Counted from the first letter of the stretch, positions 36,701 to 61,057 are shown. The stretch is DNA of 64,000 nucleotides from Brachypterus glaber (GCA_958510825.1 OY294049.1:6262001-6326000); one strand, 5' to 3'. Notes: generated by a model from the sequence alone, not told the origin. Program-made: numbers and translations.

Positions 36701-39700
36701 GGAGGAGGTTTGGGAGTTGGATTTTTATATATTTTTTATAGATATTGTTGTTCAATTAAAGTTGCTTTCTACAGAACTTGATTATCTCTTTTAGTTTTCG
36801 AGAAAATCGCTGGGTAAATAGAGTTGGGACACCCGGAATTTTCGACAGGGATTTTTTTAGATATATATTTTTTTAATGATCAAATATTTATATTTTTCTC
36901 AAAGATGGTTGGCCATATAAGGGGTTCAGAGCAGAAGTGGATCCATGTTACGTCTCCCCCTTCCTGTTAAAAGTTGCCAAACAATCAATGTTAGAGCATA
37001 TGCAAAATTTCATTACTGTAATTTCTAGAGTTCCAGAGATATTTAATATAACGCCTTTTAGATGGCCCTTCCTTAGGGTTTAGTTTCAGAAAAACCTTTG
37101 TGAGATCTTTCTTTTATTCTTTTAGATGCAGGATCACCCCTTAAATTTAGTAGGCACCCCTGTTCTTAAAATACCCTGAATAGACAAAATATTTAACATT
37201 TTAAATGTTTTTTAGAAATTAGATATAATTCCGTGGGAGATGATTGACGTTCTGGACAATCAGGCAGTTTCAAGAATCCCATCATTTCATTTCGCTTATT
37301 TCTTGTATAATGAGCATAAAGAAAATATAAAAGGTGGCCATAAAATCGTAACAAAATATGAAGAGGGCACGTATGTTGTCAATCCTGATGAAGATTTAAA
37401 AGATATGGAGATTCGAATTATGAATTTTTTTAATTACTGGTGTCCCGGCTGGACCGGAATTTCCGGGTACAAACCGGACGAAGACGAGTTTTATGAACTT
37501 CTTATTTCTTCGGAAATATTTTCGTAAGTTATTTATTATTTATTTATTTATTTATTGTAGAATAGATATACAGAATCATGGAGAGTCTCAAATAAGTTAC
37601 AAAACTTGTGCTAAAATATATAAAATTATACACAAAATATTTTTGATGAATGCACCTATTATCCTATTACTCCTCCACCTTGAATCTAACTCCACCCCTT
37701 CCTCGAAAATTTTTTAGTTTGCCAATAACTTGAGAATGCTTTGTGCTAAAGACATAACTTCCTTTTCTAAAGTTCTCGGCTAGGATTGTTTTAAGTAAAA
37801 ATCAGGGTGTGGTAAAGGGTCCCAATTATATTTTTTTAAACATTTTTTTTTCGAAAAAGGAAACTTTCTTTGATTTTTTTTGCAATCAACTTTTTATTTA
37901 ACCAAAATAGGAGAAACAAACAAATTTTGTAATCAGCAGTATTTTTTTGTAGTTACAATGGACATGGAAGTGGTAGTCAACATCTGATTACTGAAAAATT
38001 GCTAAAAGTTAATGTAAAAGCTGTAGTTATGTTGTTTGGTTGTTCTAGCACAAAATTCAATTATTTGGGACCGCAAGTTGAATACGATTCTACAAAGTAT
38101 AGCAATTATTTATTGTCTGGATGGTAAATATACTTTTTTAAGGGGACTTTTCTTTTCATAATTGCAAAAATATAAACTTTTTATTTTTTTTTTGTGAAGA
38201 GAATATTGTATTTATTGAACTAATTTCTTTTGGACATATTTATAAAACATGTTAAGAATATATATATATTTTTTTGCATTTTTAATACATCTTGACCACT
38301 TCAGAGGGCGTCTTTCAAAAGACACTTTTTAAACGGCTCCACAGTTTATGTAAAGATTCCAACGGGATTCTATCACAAGACCAAATACTAGTAACTAAAC
38401 CTAAAAAATATTCTATTTTTATAAACATTTTTGTGAAAAATTAAATGGTGTTTTTTATGAAAAAAAATTATATTCTTTAATAAGTTTTATAAATATGTCC
38501 AAAAGAAATTAGTTTAATAAATAAATAAAAAGTTTATTTTTTTCCAATTATGAAAAGTCCCCTAGGGGTCATACGCCTTCTGACTCGGGGAAATTAATTG
38601 ATTTTTTTTTCAGGTATGTAATCAGAACTTTATTCTAACGACCTACAGTATATTCAATAGTTATGTTTTGATATATTTGTGAATTTTTATTGGAAAATTG
38701 TGGAAACCATGGCCCTTGCCCCGAAACGCCTTTTTTTCTATCGTTTGGACTTTTTTTTGCGGTGACCACGATTTCTCGAAAACCAGTTTACCGATCAGTC
38801 TGAAATTTTTAGGTGTTGTTCCTAATTACAATAGCTAGTTCGTGAACGAAGGGATTTTTATTTGAACAAAAATTTCTATTTTTTTCGGCCGAAAAACTCA
38901 ATTTTCAAAACATCGAAAACCGATTTTTTCGGAAAATCTTTGCCATTTTCGTAAAAATATTTTTTTTGCGAAACCCTTCGTTCACGAAGCTAGCTATTGT
39001 AATCTAAAAATTTCAGATTGGTAGGTAAATTGGTTTTCGAGAAATTATTTTTCAAAAACACATCAAAACATATACTATTTGATATTTTGTAGGTTGTTTG
39101 AATAAAGTTGTGATTACATACCTGAAAAAAAAAATCAATTAATTTTCCAGGGCCAGAAGGTATATAACCCCTAAACTAAGTTTTAATTTAAGAAATTATA
39201 GTTTCCTAATAATTTATTATAATAGTTTTGAACTAATAAATTAGTTTCAAACTAATGAGAAAAATGTATGGTTAAAAATGGCAAAAAATCGTGACGTACT
39301 TTGTGGACGTACCCATACCTGAAAGTGCAAAAAATTGTGAATGCGCTGAAATGAAGAACTAAGCATAAAAAGTCCAGTAAACATTACTCAAGTACCGTCA
39401 AGTGGGGTGACTTCGGACGGTCTGGGTGACTTCGGACGGTCTGGGTGACTTCGGACACTTTTTCGCAAAACTTTCTGAACCAAAGCATGTTTGCAAAAGT
39501 TGTGGGGGTGGTGTGCACAAGTTGTGGAATTTAACCCCACAACCCTTAACCCCACTTGACGGTAATGTCTACAATTTTATGTACGGAAAAACGAATAATT
39601 TATTATGTTAATGGGGATATTTTTACATTAAAATAGGTCTTTTGACAGAAAAAAAATATTCTTTTTTAAATAAAATTTGCAAAACAAAAAAAAGTTTTTT

Positions 39701-42291
39701 TAATTATGGTCTGTTCCTTCAATCAAGATAGTAAATTAAAAATGGCACAGTGAATATTTAAAAAAACAGATTCGAATATTGGATGTGCGAATATACTGTG
39801 TAGTTTATTTTATAAAAATAACTATATTCTACACACAAACATATACTATTCAAACCTGTTGTAAAAATAATTACTGTGCGATTTTTAATTTACTATCTTG
39901 CTTGAAAAAACAATAGAAGATTCTTTTTACATAAAATAAGTCCTCAAGCCTTAATTTTTTTAGTCCCTGTGTTGTTGGAGCACTGTGGGAGGTGCCTGAT
40001 CGTGATACAGATATATTGACTACAGAATTTTTAAGTCACTGGATACCTTCAAAATCTGAAGTCCATTGGAAAAACGTCGATAAAACCCAATGGATATTGG
40101 CTAATCCTACAGGTAAGTTTATTTTACTATGGTCTATTCTTTCAAGCAAGATACTAAATTAAAAATCGCACACTAAATATTTTTACAACATGTTTGAAAA
40201 GTATTTGTTTGTGTATAGAATATAGTTATGGTTTATAAAATAAACTACGCAGTATATTCGCACATCCAATATTCGAATCTGTTTTGAAAATATTCACTGT
40301 GCGATTTTTAATTTACTATCTAATTTCCACCATTCTTGTACATAAGTTGCAGGGTGCCCACAGATTTGATAAACTGTAAAAAATCAGAAAAAAAATGGGG
40401 AAATTATTAAAACTCTGGTCTACATAATAAATAGTTACTATGGTCTGTTTTTTTAAGCAAGATAATAAATTAAAAATCGCACAGTAAATATTTTTACAGC
40501 AGGTTTGAATAGTATATGTTTGTGTATAGAATATAGTTATGTTTTATAAAATAAACTACGCAGTATATTCGCACATCCAATATTCGAATCTGTTTTGAAA
40601 ATATTCACAGTGTGATTTTTTATTTACTATCTTGCTTGATGAAACAGATAAAACAAATATTTATTCTAGGAATCCATCAACCCATTTTACAAAAAAAAAA
40701 AAATAAAAGAAAACATAACTTTAAAACAGCAGGTTTTAATTTTTAGAAAGATAAATATGTAGTAGGTATTAATACATATTAAAGGGTGGCCACATATCAG
40801 GGAAATGTCAGGGAATTTTATTGAATTTTTTTTCTATTTTCCATCTGATTTATTTAAAAAATAACAAATAGGTATTTTAATACTGTTCCATGTCCGAAAC
40901 ACAAAAATGACGACGCACAGTAGTTCGTTTGGATAAAAAGTGGCCCATAACTTTTTTGTCACAATAGATATTTTTATAAAAAAATTACAACATTATCCCA
41001 AATAGTTTAGATTATCTGATTCAAATTAATAATATTTTCAGTGGCCTCTGTTATATTTGTTTCCCCCGTCATATAAACTTAATGGTAAATACGGAAAATA
41101 GTGTCACCAGGGGTGAGGGGGTCAAATAGCAACCAAAAGTGCGTCATGTGGTACTTGAACGGAAGTTTAATTATTTTTTTTATACCTCTTTTTTTCATAT
41201 ATTTTTTACCTAAAAATCAAAAAAGTCAGGGAAATGTAAGTGAAATATATGAAAATTTGTCAGGGAAAAATTTTTAATATCATGGTTAAGACAAGGTATT
41301 TTCCAAATAAAATTCTGTTTGCGAAAAAATAGGCATGATGGCAGGAGGGCTTGAAAGTGTTCCAAGCATTTTTAATAGGGAAATTATTCTTTTTTTGCGC
41401 ATACTGTTTTAAAAACTTTTTTGTGTGTTAGGGAATCCTACTTTTCAAAATCTGTGGTCACCTTGGACTTTGTAAAATCTGGATGGGGTAAGAGCAGGCC
41501 CGGACATACGGGGGTATTGGGGGGCGTGACACCCCCCCCCCCCAGTTTTTGCAGTCAGAAAATGTTTGAGTCATTCTTCAAATTTTTGTGGTGTGGACCT
41601 TTTTTTATCATCAAAACTTCCGTGAGGGGTAAAGATTTTAAGATTTTTGGCGCCATTTTTTTTTGTAGGGGCGCCAAGTTTGGTAGAAACCGCCAGGGAT
41701 GGTATTTTTCGCGCGCCAATCTTGTAATTGTAGGGGCGCCAAGTTGGTAGAAACCGTCAGGGACTAAGCTTTTTTTCTTAAGGGTATTTTTTTAGGCGCC
41801 ATTTTTTTGTAGGGGCGCCAAGTTTTGGTTGCCGCCCTGACGAAACTTTTTCCATTCGGCAAATCTTTGACTCATTCGGTAAATTTGTTTTGGAGTGGGG
41901 ACTTTTTTTAGTTTTTTTTTTTATTCTTATTCTGCATTTTTGCCAGTCACATCCCCCCAACGAAAATGCCATATTATGCTTATTAATAATATATTAATAT
42001 AACCAATTGGTTATGAGTTTTTTATTTTTGTATATAAAACATTTTAGTTTTTTTTTGTTAGTGTAGGGTAAAATCATTTTTTGTAGTATCTATTTATTTT
42101 TTTCTTATTTATTTTTTCTTTTAGTTAAATTTTTCCTAGATAAGACTAAAGTACCATGTGATTATTCGTTGGAGCCTCAGCTGTCAATGGCTCTAAATAT
42201 GGCAAAAAAGGACTGTAAATATTGGGGTACAAGAGCTGCCTTTGTAGTAAGAGGTTTACCAGTTAAAATAGTGATTTTAAATAATATGTAA
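30758..42291 (+). CDS. ESPL1: Separase, short insect type (peptidase C50)
   Basis: Cysteine protease that cleaves cohesin at anaphase. Eight exons: 30758-30839, 30893-31108, 31464-31902, 33252-33483, 37216-37523, 37953-38123, 39964-40112 and 42125-42291. They total 1764 nt, or 587 residues. Catalytic His430 lies in SYNGHGSGSQ and catalytic Cys456 in VVMLFGCSST, followed by CPCVVGALWEVPDRDTD, all diagnostic of separase. Upstream, IPWEMIDVLDNQAVSRIPS matches the caspase-like domain. The protein is far shorter than the roughly 2000-residue vertebrate form. In Drosophila a short separase (Sse) works with the separate Three rows protein, and this gene fits that arrangement. The reading frame is open upstream to an ATG at 30623, which would add 45 hydrophobic residues; I prefer the ATG at 30758 because the sequence looks like protein only from there. 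Introns carry many transposons. Confidence 0.92.
31160..31445. mobile_element. Foldback MITE with ACAGCCACA ends, interrupted by a hAT-like MITE
   Basis: Outer ends ACAGCCACA at 31160 and TGTGGCTGT ending 31445 are complementary, as are the inner blocks CCAGAGACTAGACCAACA and TGTTGGTCTAGTCTCTGG. The left arm is split by the element at 31191-31331. It lies in separase intron 2. Confidence 0.85.
31191..31331. mobile_element. 141-bp GC-rich hAT-like MITE
   Basis: Perfect 10-bp ends CAGGGCTGGA and TCCAGCCCTG, flanked by the 8-bp direct repeats TGTGCCAG (31183-31190) and TGTACCAG (31332-31339). CAGGG ends with an 8-bp duplication are typical of hAT elements. GC content is clearly above its surroundings. 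Too short to encode a transposase. Confidence 0.85.
32196..32600. repeat. Cluster of direct and inverted GGATCCGCCATTTTGAA repeats
   Basis: GATTACGAATCTGGCGCCAG and CAAAATGGCGGATCC at 32209-32255 face an inverted copy at 32290-32369. Two further partial copies of the CCGCCATATTGGATCCGCC type follow at about 32424 and 32502. Located in separase intron 3 (31903-33251). The rest of that intron shows no identified feature. Confidence 0.7.
33971..34942 (-). mobile_element. Degenerate Tc1-like DNA transposon
   Basis: Minus-strand transposase remnant. The helix-turn-helix end is visible from 34872 (EAVFLCLHPKGPKMTPTAAA), and the second catalytic aspartate block reads QWILQEDNDPKHRS around 34180-34215. 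The region that should carry the third acidic residue and the SPDLNPIE-type block is deleted, the text running straight into SMLRQCQAITDANGDWTSY. Several frameshifts separate the pieces. Ends GCGTGTCTCG (left) and CGGGATACGC (right) are imperfect inverted repeats, each next to a TA dinucleotide, as expected for this superfamily. Inactive copy in separase intron 4. Confidence 0.75.
35219..36834. mobile_element. 1.6-kb foldback element with internal duplication
   Basis: Left end CAGGGTGGCCCAACTCTATT and the block CTCGAAAACTAAAAGAGATA reappear as complements at the right end (36780-36834). Pairing extends inward through a ATTTTTAAGTTGTTTTG block. The right arm is duplicated: 36300-36550 and 36590-36820 share blocks such as AAAGTTAGGGGTAAGTTGT / AAAGTTGGGAGTAAGTTGT. 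The loop holds a CTGAAGA...GAAACC motif at 35869-35920. Confidence 0.7.
35869..35920 (+). ncRNA. Possible hammerhead-ribozyme-like motif
   Basis: Reading 5' to 3': AGCT, the core CTGAAGA (fits CUGANGA), a GGG...CCC hairpin, GAAA, then CCGGTA and AGCT. This order matches a type I hammerhead with a very short stem III, as described in Penelope-like retroelements, with a 4-bp stem I (AGCT/AGCT) and possible cleavage after GTA. One extra A sits between the core and stem II. This is a pattern reading only; chance similarity is quite possible. Confidence 0.25.
38141..38563. mobile_element. Palindromic element with AGGGGACTTTTC ends
   Basis: Left arm AGGGGACTTTTCTTTTCATA and ATTTCTTTTGGACATATTTA pair with right arm TAAATATGTCCAAAAGAAAT and AATTATGAAAAGTCCCCT. 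It abuts the next palindrome directly, in separase intron 6. Confidence 0.8.
38564..39174. mobile_element. Second palindromic element, directly adjoining
   Basis: Left AGGGGTCATACGCCTTCTG, AATTAATTGATTTT and GAACGAAGGG pair with right CCCTTCGTTC, AATCAATTAATTTT and CAGAAGGTATATAACCCCT. Centred near 38900. The CGAAAACCAGTTTACCGAT block is matched inverted at about 39018-39042. Confidence 0.75.
39393..39564. mobile_element. TACCGTCAAGTGGGGT MITE, copy 1
   Basis: Ends TACCGTCAAGTGGGGT and CCCCACTTGACGGTA are inverted repeats. GGTGACTTCGGACGGTCTG is tandemly repeated inside the left end. Related to 54891-55104. Confidence 0.8.
39705..39912. mobile_element. ACTATGGTCTGTT MITE, copy B (inverted)
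   Basis: Same family as 5564-5775 but in opposite orientation: its centre reads GGATGTGCGAATATACTG. Separase intron 6. Confidence 0.8.
40126..40321. mobile_element. ACTATGGTCTGTT MITE, copy C
   Basis: Starts ACTATGGTCTATTC 13 nt after the donor of separase exon 7, with centre CAGTATATTCGCACATCCAA. The right end is truncated after AATTTACTATCT. Confidence 0.8.
40437..40649. mobile_element. ACTATGGTCTGTT MITE, copy D
   Basis: Nearly full-length copy in the same orientation as copies A and C, 115 bp after copy C in the same separase intron. The two are about as similar to each other as to copy A. Confidence 0.8.
41660..41860. repeat. GGGGCGCCAAGTT tandem-like repeat
   Basis: TAGGGGCGCCAAGTT occurs near 41666, 41732 and 41811, twice followed by TGGTAGAAACCG(C/T)CAGGGA. 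The flanking GGCGCCATTTTTTTGTAGGG is also shared. Separase intron 7 (40113-42124) otherwise shows only the two MITEs and AT-rich filler. Confidence 0.65.
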
Positions 42292-42337
42292 ATGTCATAT
42301 ATTTGTTTTTACTTTATAGTTTATTTTTTATTTTTTC

Positions 42338-42343
42338 AATAAA
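42338..42343 (+). terminator. Poly(A) signal of separase
   Basis: AATAAA begins 47 bases after the separase stop, in a T-rich 3' UTR. The NAA40 start codon follows about 425 bases later on the same strand. Confidence 0.6.
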
Positions 42344-42462
42344 TGATTTTAAATCAATTCTAAAATTGCAACATTTATTTTGCTTTTCTTCCAGTTGTAA
42401 TTACCTAAGTTTCACTTATATTTCCACAATGCGCTGTCCTAAAAAAAAGTAACCAGGAACTT

Positions 42463-42688
42463 AATTGGTGTTTTACATTAATAAAAGCATGCTTTTATTA
42501 TTGCATTAATCTCAATTGGTGTTTTATATTAATAAAAGCATGCTTTTATTAATGCATTAATCTCAAATTTTGAAACTTTTATCCAATGGGGTTTTGTTAC
42601 ACTGAGATTTAGAACAAACGAGAAATTGTTTATTTAATGGAGTTTTGCCACAATGAGGTTTTGAACAAACGAAAAATAGTCGTTTAGC
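42463..42688. repeat. Two different 51-bp tandem duplications upstream of NAA40
   Basis: A 51-bp unit starting AATTGGTGTTTTA occurs at 42463-42513 and again at 42514-42564 with two or three changes. Each copy contains the palindrome AATAAAAGCATGCTTTTATT. Directly after, a second unrelated unit starting AATGGGGTTTTG occurs at 42585-42635 and, more diverged, at 42636-42688. Both have a 51-bp period. They fill most of the gap between the separase poly(A) signal and NAA40, so they lie in its promoter or 5' UTR. Confidence 0.8.
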
Positions 42689-42767
42689 GCAATTTTTTTC
42701 GTCAAAACTGGTTTTGTATAATTTCTGTGTAGTTTATTGTCGGAAATTAGTAAAAATATCTTAAATA

Positions 42768-45700
42768 TGGGTGTAAGTATTCAATAATAATTAATTCATT
42801 TATAAATACTTATATTTTCCCATATTTTTGTAGCGAAAAACTGCTGCAAGTAGTGCAAAAAGTAAAGAAAAAAGAACACAAAGAAAGGAGGAACAAGAAA
42901 GGATAAGACAAGCTATGCAAAGTGTGGAAAAAGCAAACAAATTAATAGACCCATTTGCTGATTTTCCCGTTTTTCATAAATATAACAAGAATGGCATTGA
43001 AGCTGAACTGTTGGTCCAAAGATGTGTAAATCTTCCAGAATCAGTTAAAAAATGGGTTTTTAGTTTGACTAAGAAAAACATGCAACACAAGTAAGAACTA
43101 TTATTTTTTAATCATGTATTTGGGCAATAATACAATTTGGCAAACATATGTTTGGACTTTTTATTTTTTTTATTGTTGTTGGATGTTAAGCTTGATATCT
43201 TATTTCTAGATACGAACAGTCATGGGGTTGGAATGATGAACGGAAAGAAGAAGAGCTAATGGATGAAAAAGCATGGTATTTACTGGTAAAAGGTTTAGAT
43301 GGGACTTTCTTAGGGTTTTCTCATTTTAGATTTGATATTGATGAAGGACAAGAAGTTTTGTATTGGTAAGTCAATAAAAATAATCATTCCTACTATCAGC
43401 AGTGACAGATTTATGCATACACTCTGGAGTGCTGTGAATGTATTAACTATTAAATATTGATAACTATAATTTTTTAAACAGAAATTATATAATATATATA
43501 TTATATATTTTTATTTTGATTGAAATTTTTTATTTTTTTTAATTTCTGTGTGGAGGGGTGCCAAATTTGTGACCCAGTAATTATTGTTGACTGTAGTCAC
43601 TGCTTATTACTTTATTTTAAAACAGAAACTTTAAGCCTAATTTAAAGTTTCTATTTTTTACTCTGAAAATTATTAAAAATTGAAAATGCAATTTTTATTT
43701 TAGTTACGAGTTGCAACTAGAAAACATAGTACAGAGAAAAGGACTTGGCAAATTTATGATGCAAATTTTGGAATTAATAGCATTTAAAAACAACATGAGA
43801 AAAGTTGTCTTAACAGTCCTGAAAAATAACCCCAACTCAAAATTCTTCAAAGCTATAAAGTAAGTACCTGGTCATAAATATAAAAATAAGTTTAAAATAC
43901 AGTGTAACTTGGAACTCAAGGGACCGCGAGATTAGTTTGAGTTAGAGAGGGTTTCAAGCTGTGAAGGTTCAAGTTATGAGGTTTGACTGTTCTTTTTCTT
44001 CTTCTTGACTGTAGCTGAATTATTTTTTATCTTTGATTTATTGGTCAAATTCCTAGTTGCACATAGAGTATGTTCTTATTCAGGGTCAGACTGGAACCAT
44101 TTTGTCCCATCATCATGGTGTTTACCGCGCAAATCCTTACCGCGCACCTTTTAATAATAATAATAATAATAATCTTTATTGCCCAACAGAAGCATCCATT
44201 TACAGGACAATATATATATAAAAAAAACATTTGAATTACATTAACTAAATAAGAGACTAAAAACTAAGAAAAAAAAGTACAAATATTGAAAATTAATAAC
44301 AATTATTAACATTTAGGCCAAAATGCTAAAACAATACAGTTAACTATAGTATTAAGTGAGTCAAACTGAAGGTCACAACCATTGCAGTAGGTATTAAAAT
44401 TAAACATCATGTTAAAAATGGGATCAATGCGCATTGTATTTGTTCTAGCTGCATGATTGTAAAAAGTCTGAACTGATCTTGTATTATTGAATGGTACATA
44501 AAAGTTCAGTTTAGACAGAGTATAGAAAGAGTCTATGTTCCCATTTAGTGTATAGTATAATATTTTGATACTTGACAGTATTCTGCGCAGCTCTAGCGAT
44601 TGAAAATCTACCGCCTGGATATTTTTGCCGCTTAAATCATTACAACGAATTTAATTGCCACGCAAGGTTGTTATCACTAGGGATCGACTGATACCGATAT
44701 GGATATCGGTATCGTCCATGGACGTTGCCGATATTCCAATATGTCTCAACGAAGCCAAGTCGGTCGATATATAGTAAAGTATCCACTTTAGAGAAAAACT
44801 TTAATGGGAAAAGTTGTATGGTTTTAAAAAAGGCACATTTTAAAAATGTTTTAAAATATACAGGATGGTCCTCTTAGGGTGGGTAACATCTCACTTATTT
44901 TTTTAAATGGAATGGTATATTTTTATTATGCCATCTTATTTCTCATTAAAATGCCTTTATTTTGATATCTTATTGTATGGGTCTATTATTTATAGTTTTT
45001 GAGATATATTTTTTTTGAGAAAAAATACATTTTTAGTGATAAGATGAAACCTTCTCCAATTTCTTTATTTTATTGTCAAAAATTAATAAAATTTTGCAAG
45101 CTTATCCTAAAAGGGTGTATCTAATTACTTTATGTGCAAAAAATAAAATATTTTATACAGGGCATTCAAAATAAATATTCAAACTTTTGGATTTTCAAAC
45201 ATAAAAAAGTCCATTTTTTTAAATGGAATGCTATATTTTTTATTCACTCGTTAAATGTAGAATGAAATTCTGCATAAAATGATATGAGATACTTTATAGA
45301 TCCCTTTAGCGGTTTTTAAAATAATTGAGTTTAAAAAAATAAAGTTGTCAATTTCAAGAATTTTAATTTATTTTTTTTAAGAAGAAGGCCGTGGATCTTT
45401 TTAAAATCATTTTAACACGAGGATAAAAATTTTTCAAACATAATTTATACAAAAAAATAACTATTCAGCGCAAACGAAAACTATCTCTAAAACTCGAGTA
45501 CGTTAATGAGTTGACTCCATGATGTATTGGTTTTGGCGCATAACCATAAGACATATCTTAGTGCATATCCACAGGCTCGCATAACAAGCATAGCACATAA
45601 GAATGCGAAACCGTGATAATTTTGCACGGTAAAATATCTGCGCGGTTATGAATTTGCACGGTATATTGTATGCGCGGTAAAAAGGTGCGAGATAAGGTGC

Positions 45701-46014
45701 GAGATATTTTAAAAATAAGCAAAACTATTTTGTGCCAAGTAGCCAACAGGTCCAGTCCAACTCTGTATATGCAATATACAATTTTGGTAGTTAAAAACAT
45801 GAATTAACTTTTAATTATTTTTTTTGTTAGTTATGAAGTGGATGAGTCATCACCAATTGATGAAGAAGATGAAACATATCCCTATGAAATTTTAAGTAAA
45901 TTAAATAAGAGGATGGCCCCTGTAATGCCTCTTTCAATTATCAATGGTAAAAATCATGCACATTCACATTCCCACTCACATGACCACTGTTGCCCTGGAC
46001 ATCATCATCACTAA
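42768..46014 (+). CDS. NAA40: N-alpha-acetyltransferase 40 (NatD, histone H4/H2A specific)
   Basis: GNAT-fold enzyme that acetylates the N-terminal serine of histones H4 and H2A. Five coding exons: 42768-42773, 42834-43090, 43210-43365, 43704-43859 and 45831-46014. They total 759 nt, or 252 residues (human 237). The first coding exon is a microexon of only six coding bases (Met-Gly); the join gives MGRKTAASS, matching the family MGRK start. Conserved blocks are FPVFHKYNKNG, NMQHKYEQSWGWNDERKEEE, FSHFRFDIDEGQEVLYCYELQ, the acetyl-CoA loop QRKGLGKF near residues 150-157 and YEVDESSPIDEE. The C terminus ends in a His/Cys-rich tail, HAHSHSHSHDHCCPGHHHH; the human tail is also rich in His and Cys. 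Intron 4 (1971 bp) is filled with repeats. Confidence 0.95.
44150..44580 (-). mobile_element. 3' end of a non-LTR retroelement (minus strand)
   Basis: On the minus strand the sequence ends GGGCAATAAAGATTATT followed by an ATT trinucleotide tail (44150-44174), the usual 3' end of several insect LINE clades. About 400 bp of non-coding sequence lies upstream of it; no reverse transcriptase remains. Located in NAA40 intron 4. Confidence 0.6.
44742..44938. repeat. Dispersed repeat TGTCTCAACGAAGCC, copy 1
   Basis: About 200 bp, including GTCGGTCGATATATAGTAAA and ATACAGGATGGTCCTCTTAG, nearly identical in the same orientation to 49407-49608. Located in NAA40 intron 4. Confidence 0.85.
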
Positions 46015-46086
46015 TATGTTTATTCATTTTTTATTCACGGTGTTTGAGAACGAAGATTTAGTTTTGAATATACCAAATTTTATTTT

Positions 46087-46092
46087 AATAAA
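46087..46092 (+). terminator. Poly(A) signal of NAA40
   Basis: AATAAA 73 bases after the NAA40 stop codon, the first hexamer in its 3' UTR. Confidence 0.5.
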
Positions 46093-47275
46093 GGGACTGT
46101 TCAACAATTATGTCACGACTCTGGGGGAAAGGAAGGGGTCGGAGTTTGACTGACAAAAAGTCATACAGGGGATTAGGTAAAACGTTACGTCACTTTTTAG
46201 TTTTAATCAAACCAGAATTTCGTTTCTTTTACTTTCCCTGAGGAAAGTCTTGCATTAGTAAAAAAATGTATTTAGAAACACCATGAATATTTTATTTTGT
46301 TACCATACAAAATAAAACCACTCAAAAAGTATGACATAATTTTTTCTTTGCTGTATTTGCAAAAACTTATGCAAAAGGGAACTTGTCCTATTTTTATAAT
46401 TTTTTTAATTAAAAATAATATTTAATTTATTATATTAATAAATGTAATTAATGCCTAAAAAATAGTATTCTAAATTATGTATAATATTTTTTATGTTTTG
46501 TCTAATTATTGTTATTTATTTTTATTGTGGACTAGTTCTGTTTTGCCTAAATATTTTTCGTCCATTATTTTATTATGACATTGTATTTAAATAAATGTTT
46601 TTATACTGAAATAGGTTTAAGATTAAGTTACTTAAATTTTAATTATAATTATTTAATTAAATCTTTATACCTTATATTTATGCTGTTTTATTTGGTCTGT
46701 TTGAATATGTGTGCGCCGGCGGGTCCTAATAGCACACTTTATTCAAGAATATTCTTAGAACGTTTCAAAAAGGAAAAAATATTAGAGCTTTTGAACTTTT
46801 GTGCTATCAGGGCCTAAATGTTCTTTCAGTTTTACAGACTGGCGCACAGCGGCAAACTGACCCGGCCACTAGGTACCCAGTCCGCAACTGCTTTCGCATT
46901 CACCAAAAACAAAGTTCGGAAAAATTGGTTTGTAGAACTGTAAATTTTGATTTCGCGCCGTTCGCTTTCATACAAACTGTTTGAAGTAGGTCTAATGTCC
47001 CACAGGAAGTAATTTGATTGGTTAACGCGGTTACCCTGTAAAAGTGTCGCATACCGGTTCTAAACACGATTTTACAACGTAAATTTATCGTATACATTGG
47101 TGTATATTTAGGGAAAAACAAAATAGCATAAATAAATTTTATTCGAAAAAAGATATTTGTATCACTACTACGGGAGTAGTTGTTGGGACCGCGCGTGCGC
47201 ATACCCCTTCTTTTCACGTTGGTTCATGCGTGCGTAGAACGCCAAAAATTAATTTTAGTCGATTACGCGCCCGTC
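46093..47275 (+). promoter_or_regulatory. NAA40-to-ADSS intergenic region
   Basis: AT-rich sequence after NAA40 gives way at about 46700 to a less AT-rich stretch ahead of ADSS. Open frames at 46575-46984 resemble nothing I know and have no conserved look. The 47180-47275 segment is locally GC-rich and probably holds the ADSS promoter and 5' UTR. No specific binding site can be named. Confidence 0.35.
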
Positions 47276-60884
<13,609 letters not shown>

Positions 60885-61057
60885 GTAAGAATTAGGTTTA
60901 CTTATAGTAAAGCTTATTTGTTCCATTATGAAGATGGTACTAAAATATAGTACTTTATGATACAAGGACGAAAGATACTGTTTTTAAGGCGATTACGGAG
61001 ATTACCATTCACCTCGGATAGCGAGGTTGGCAACCTAAATACAGTTTTCGTCCGTGT

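Noticed and set aside
39426..39611. Open frame across the TACCGTCAAGTGGGGT MITE
   Set aside because: The frame is produced by tandem and inverted repeats of a non-coding element.
46575..46984. Open frames between NAA40 and ADSS
   Set aside because: Low-complexity, hydrophobic, no family resemblance, and placed in AT-rich intergenic DNA.
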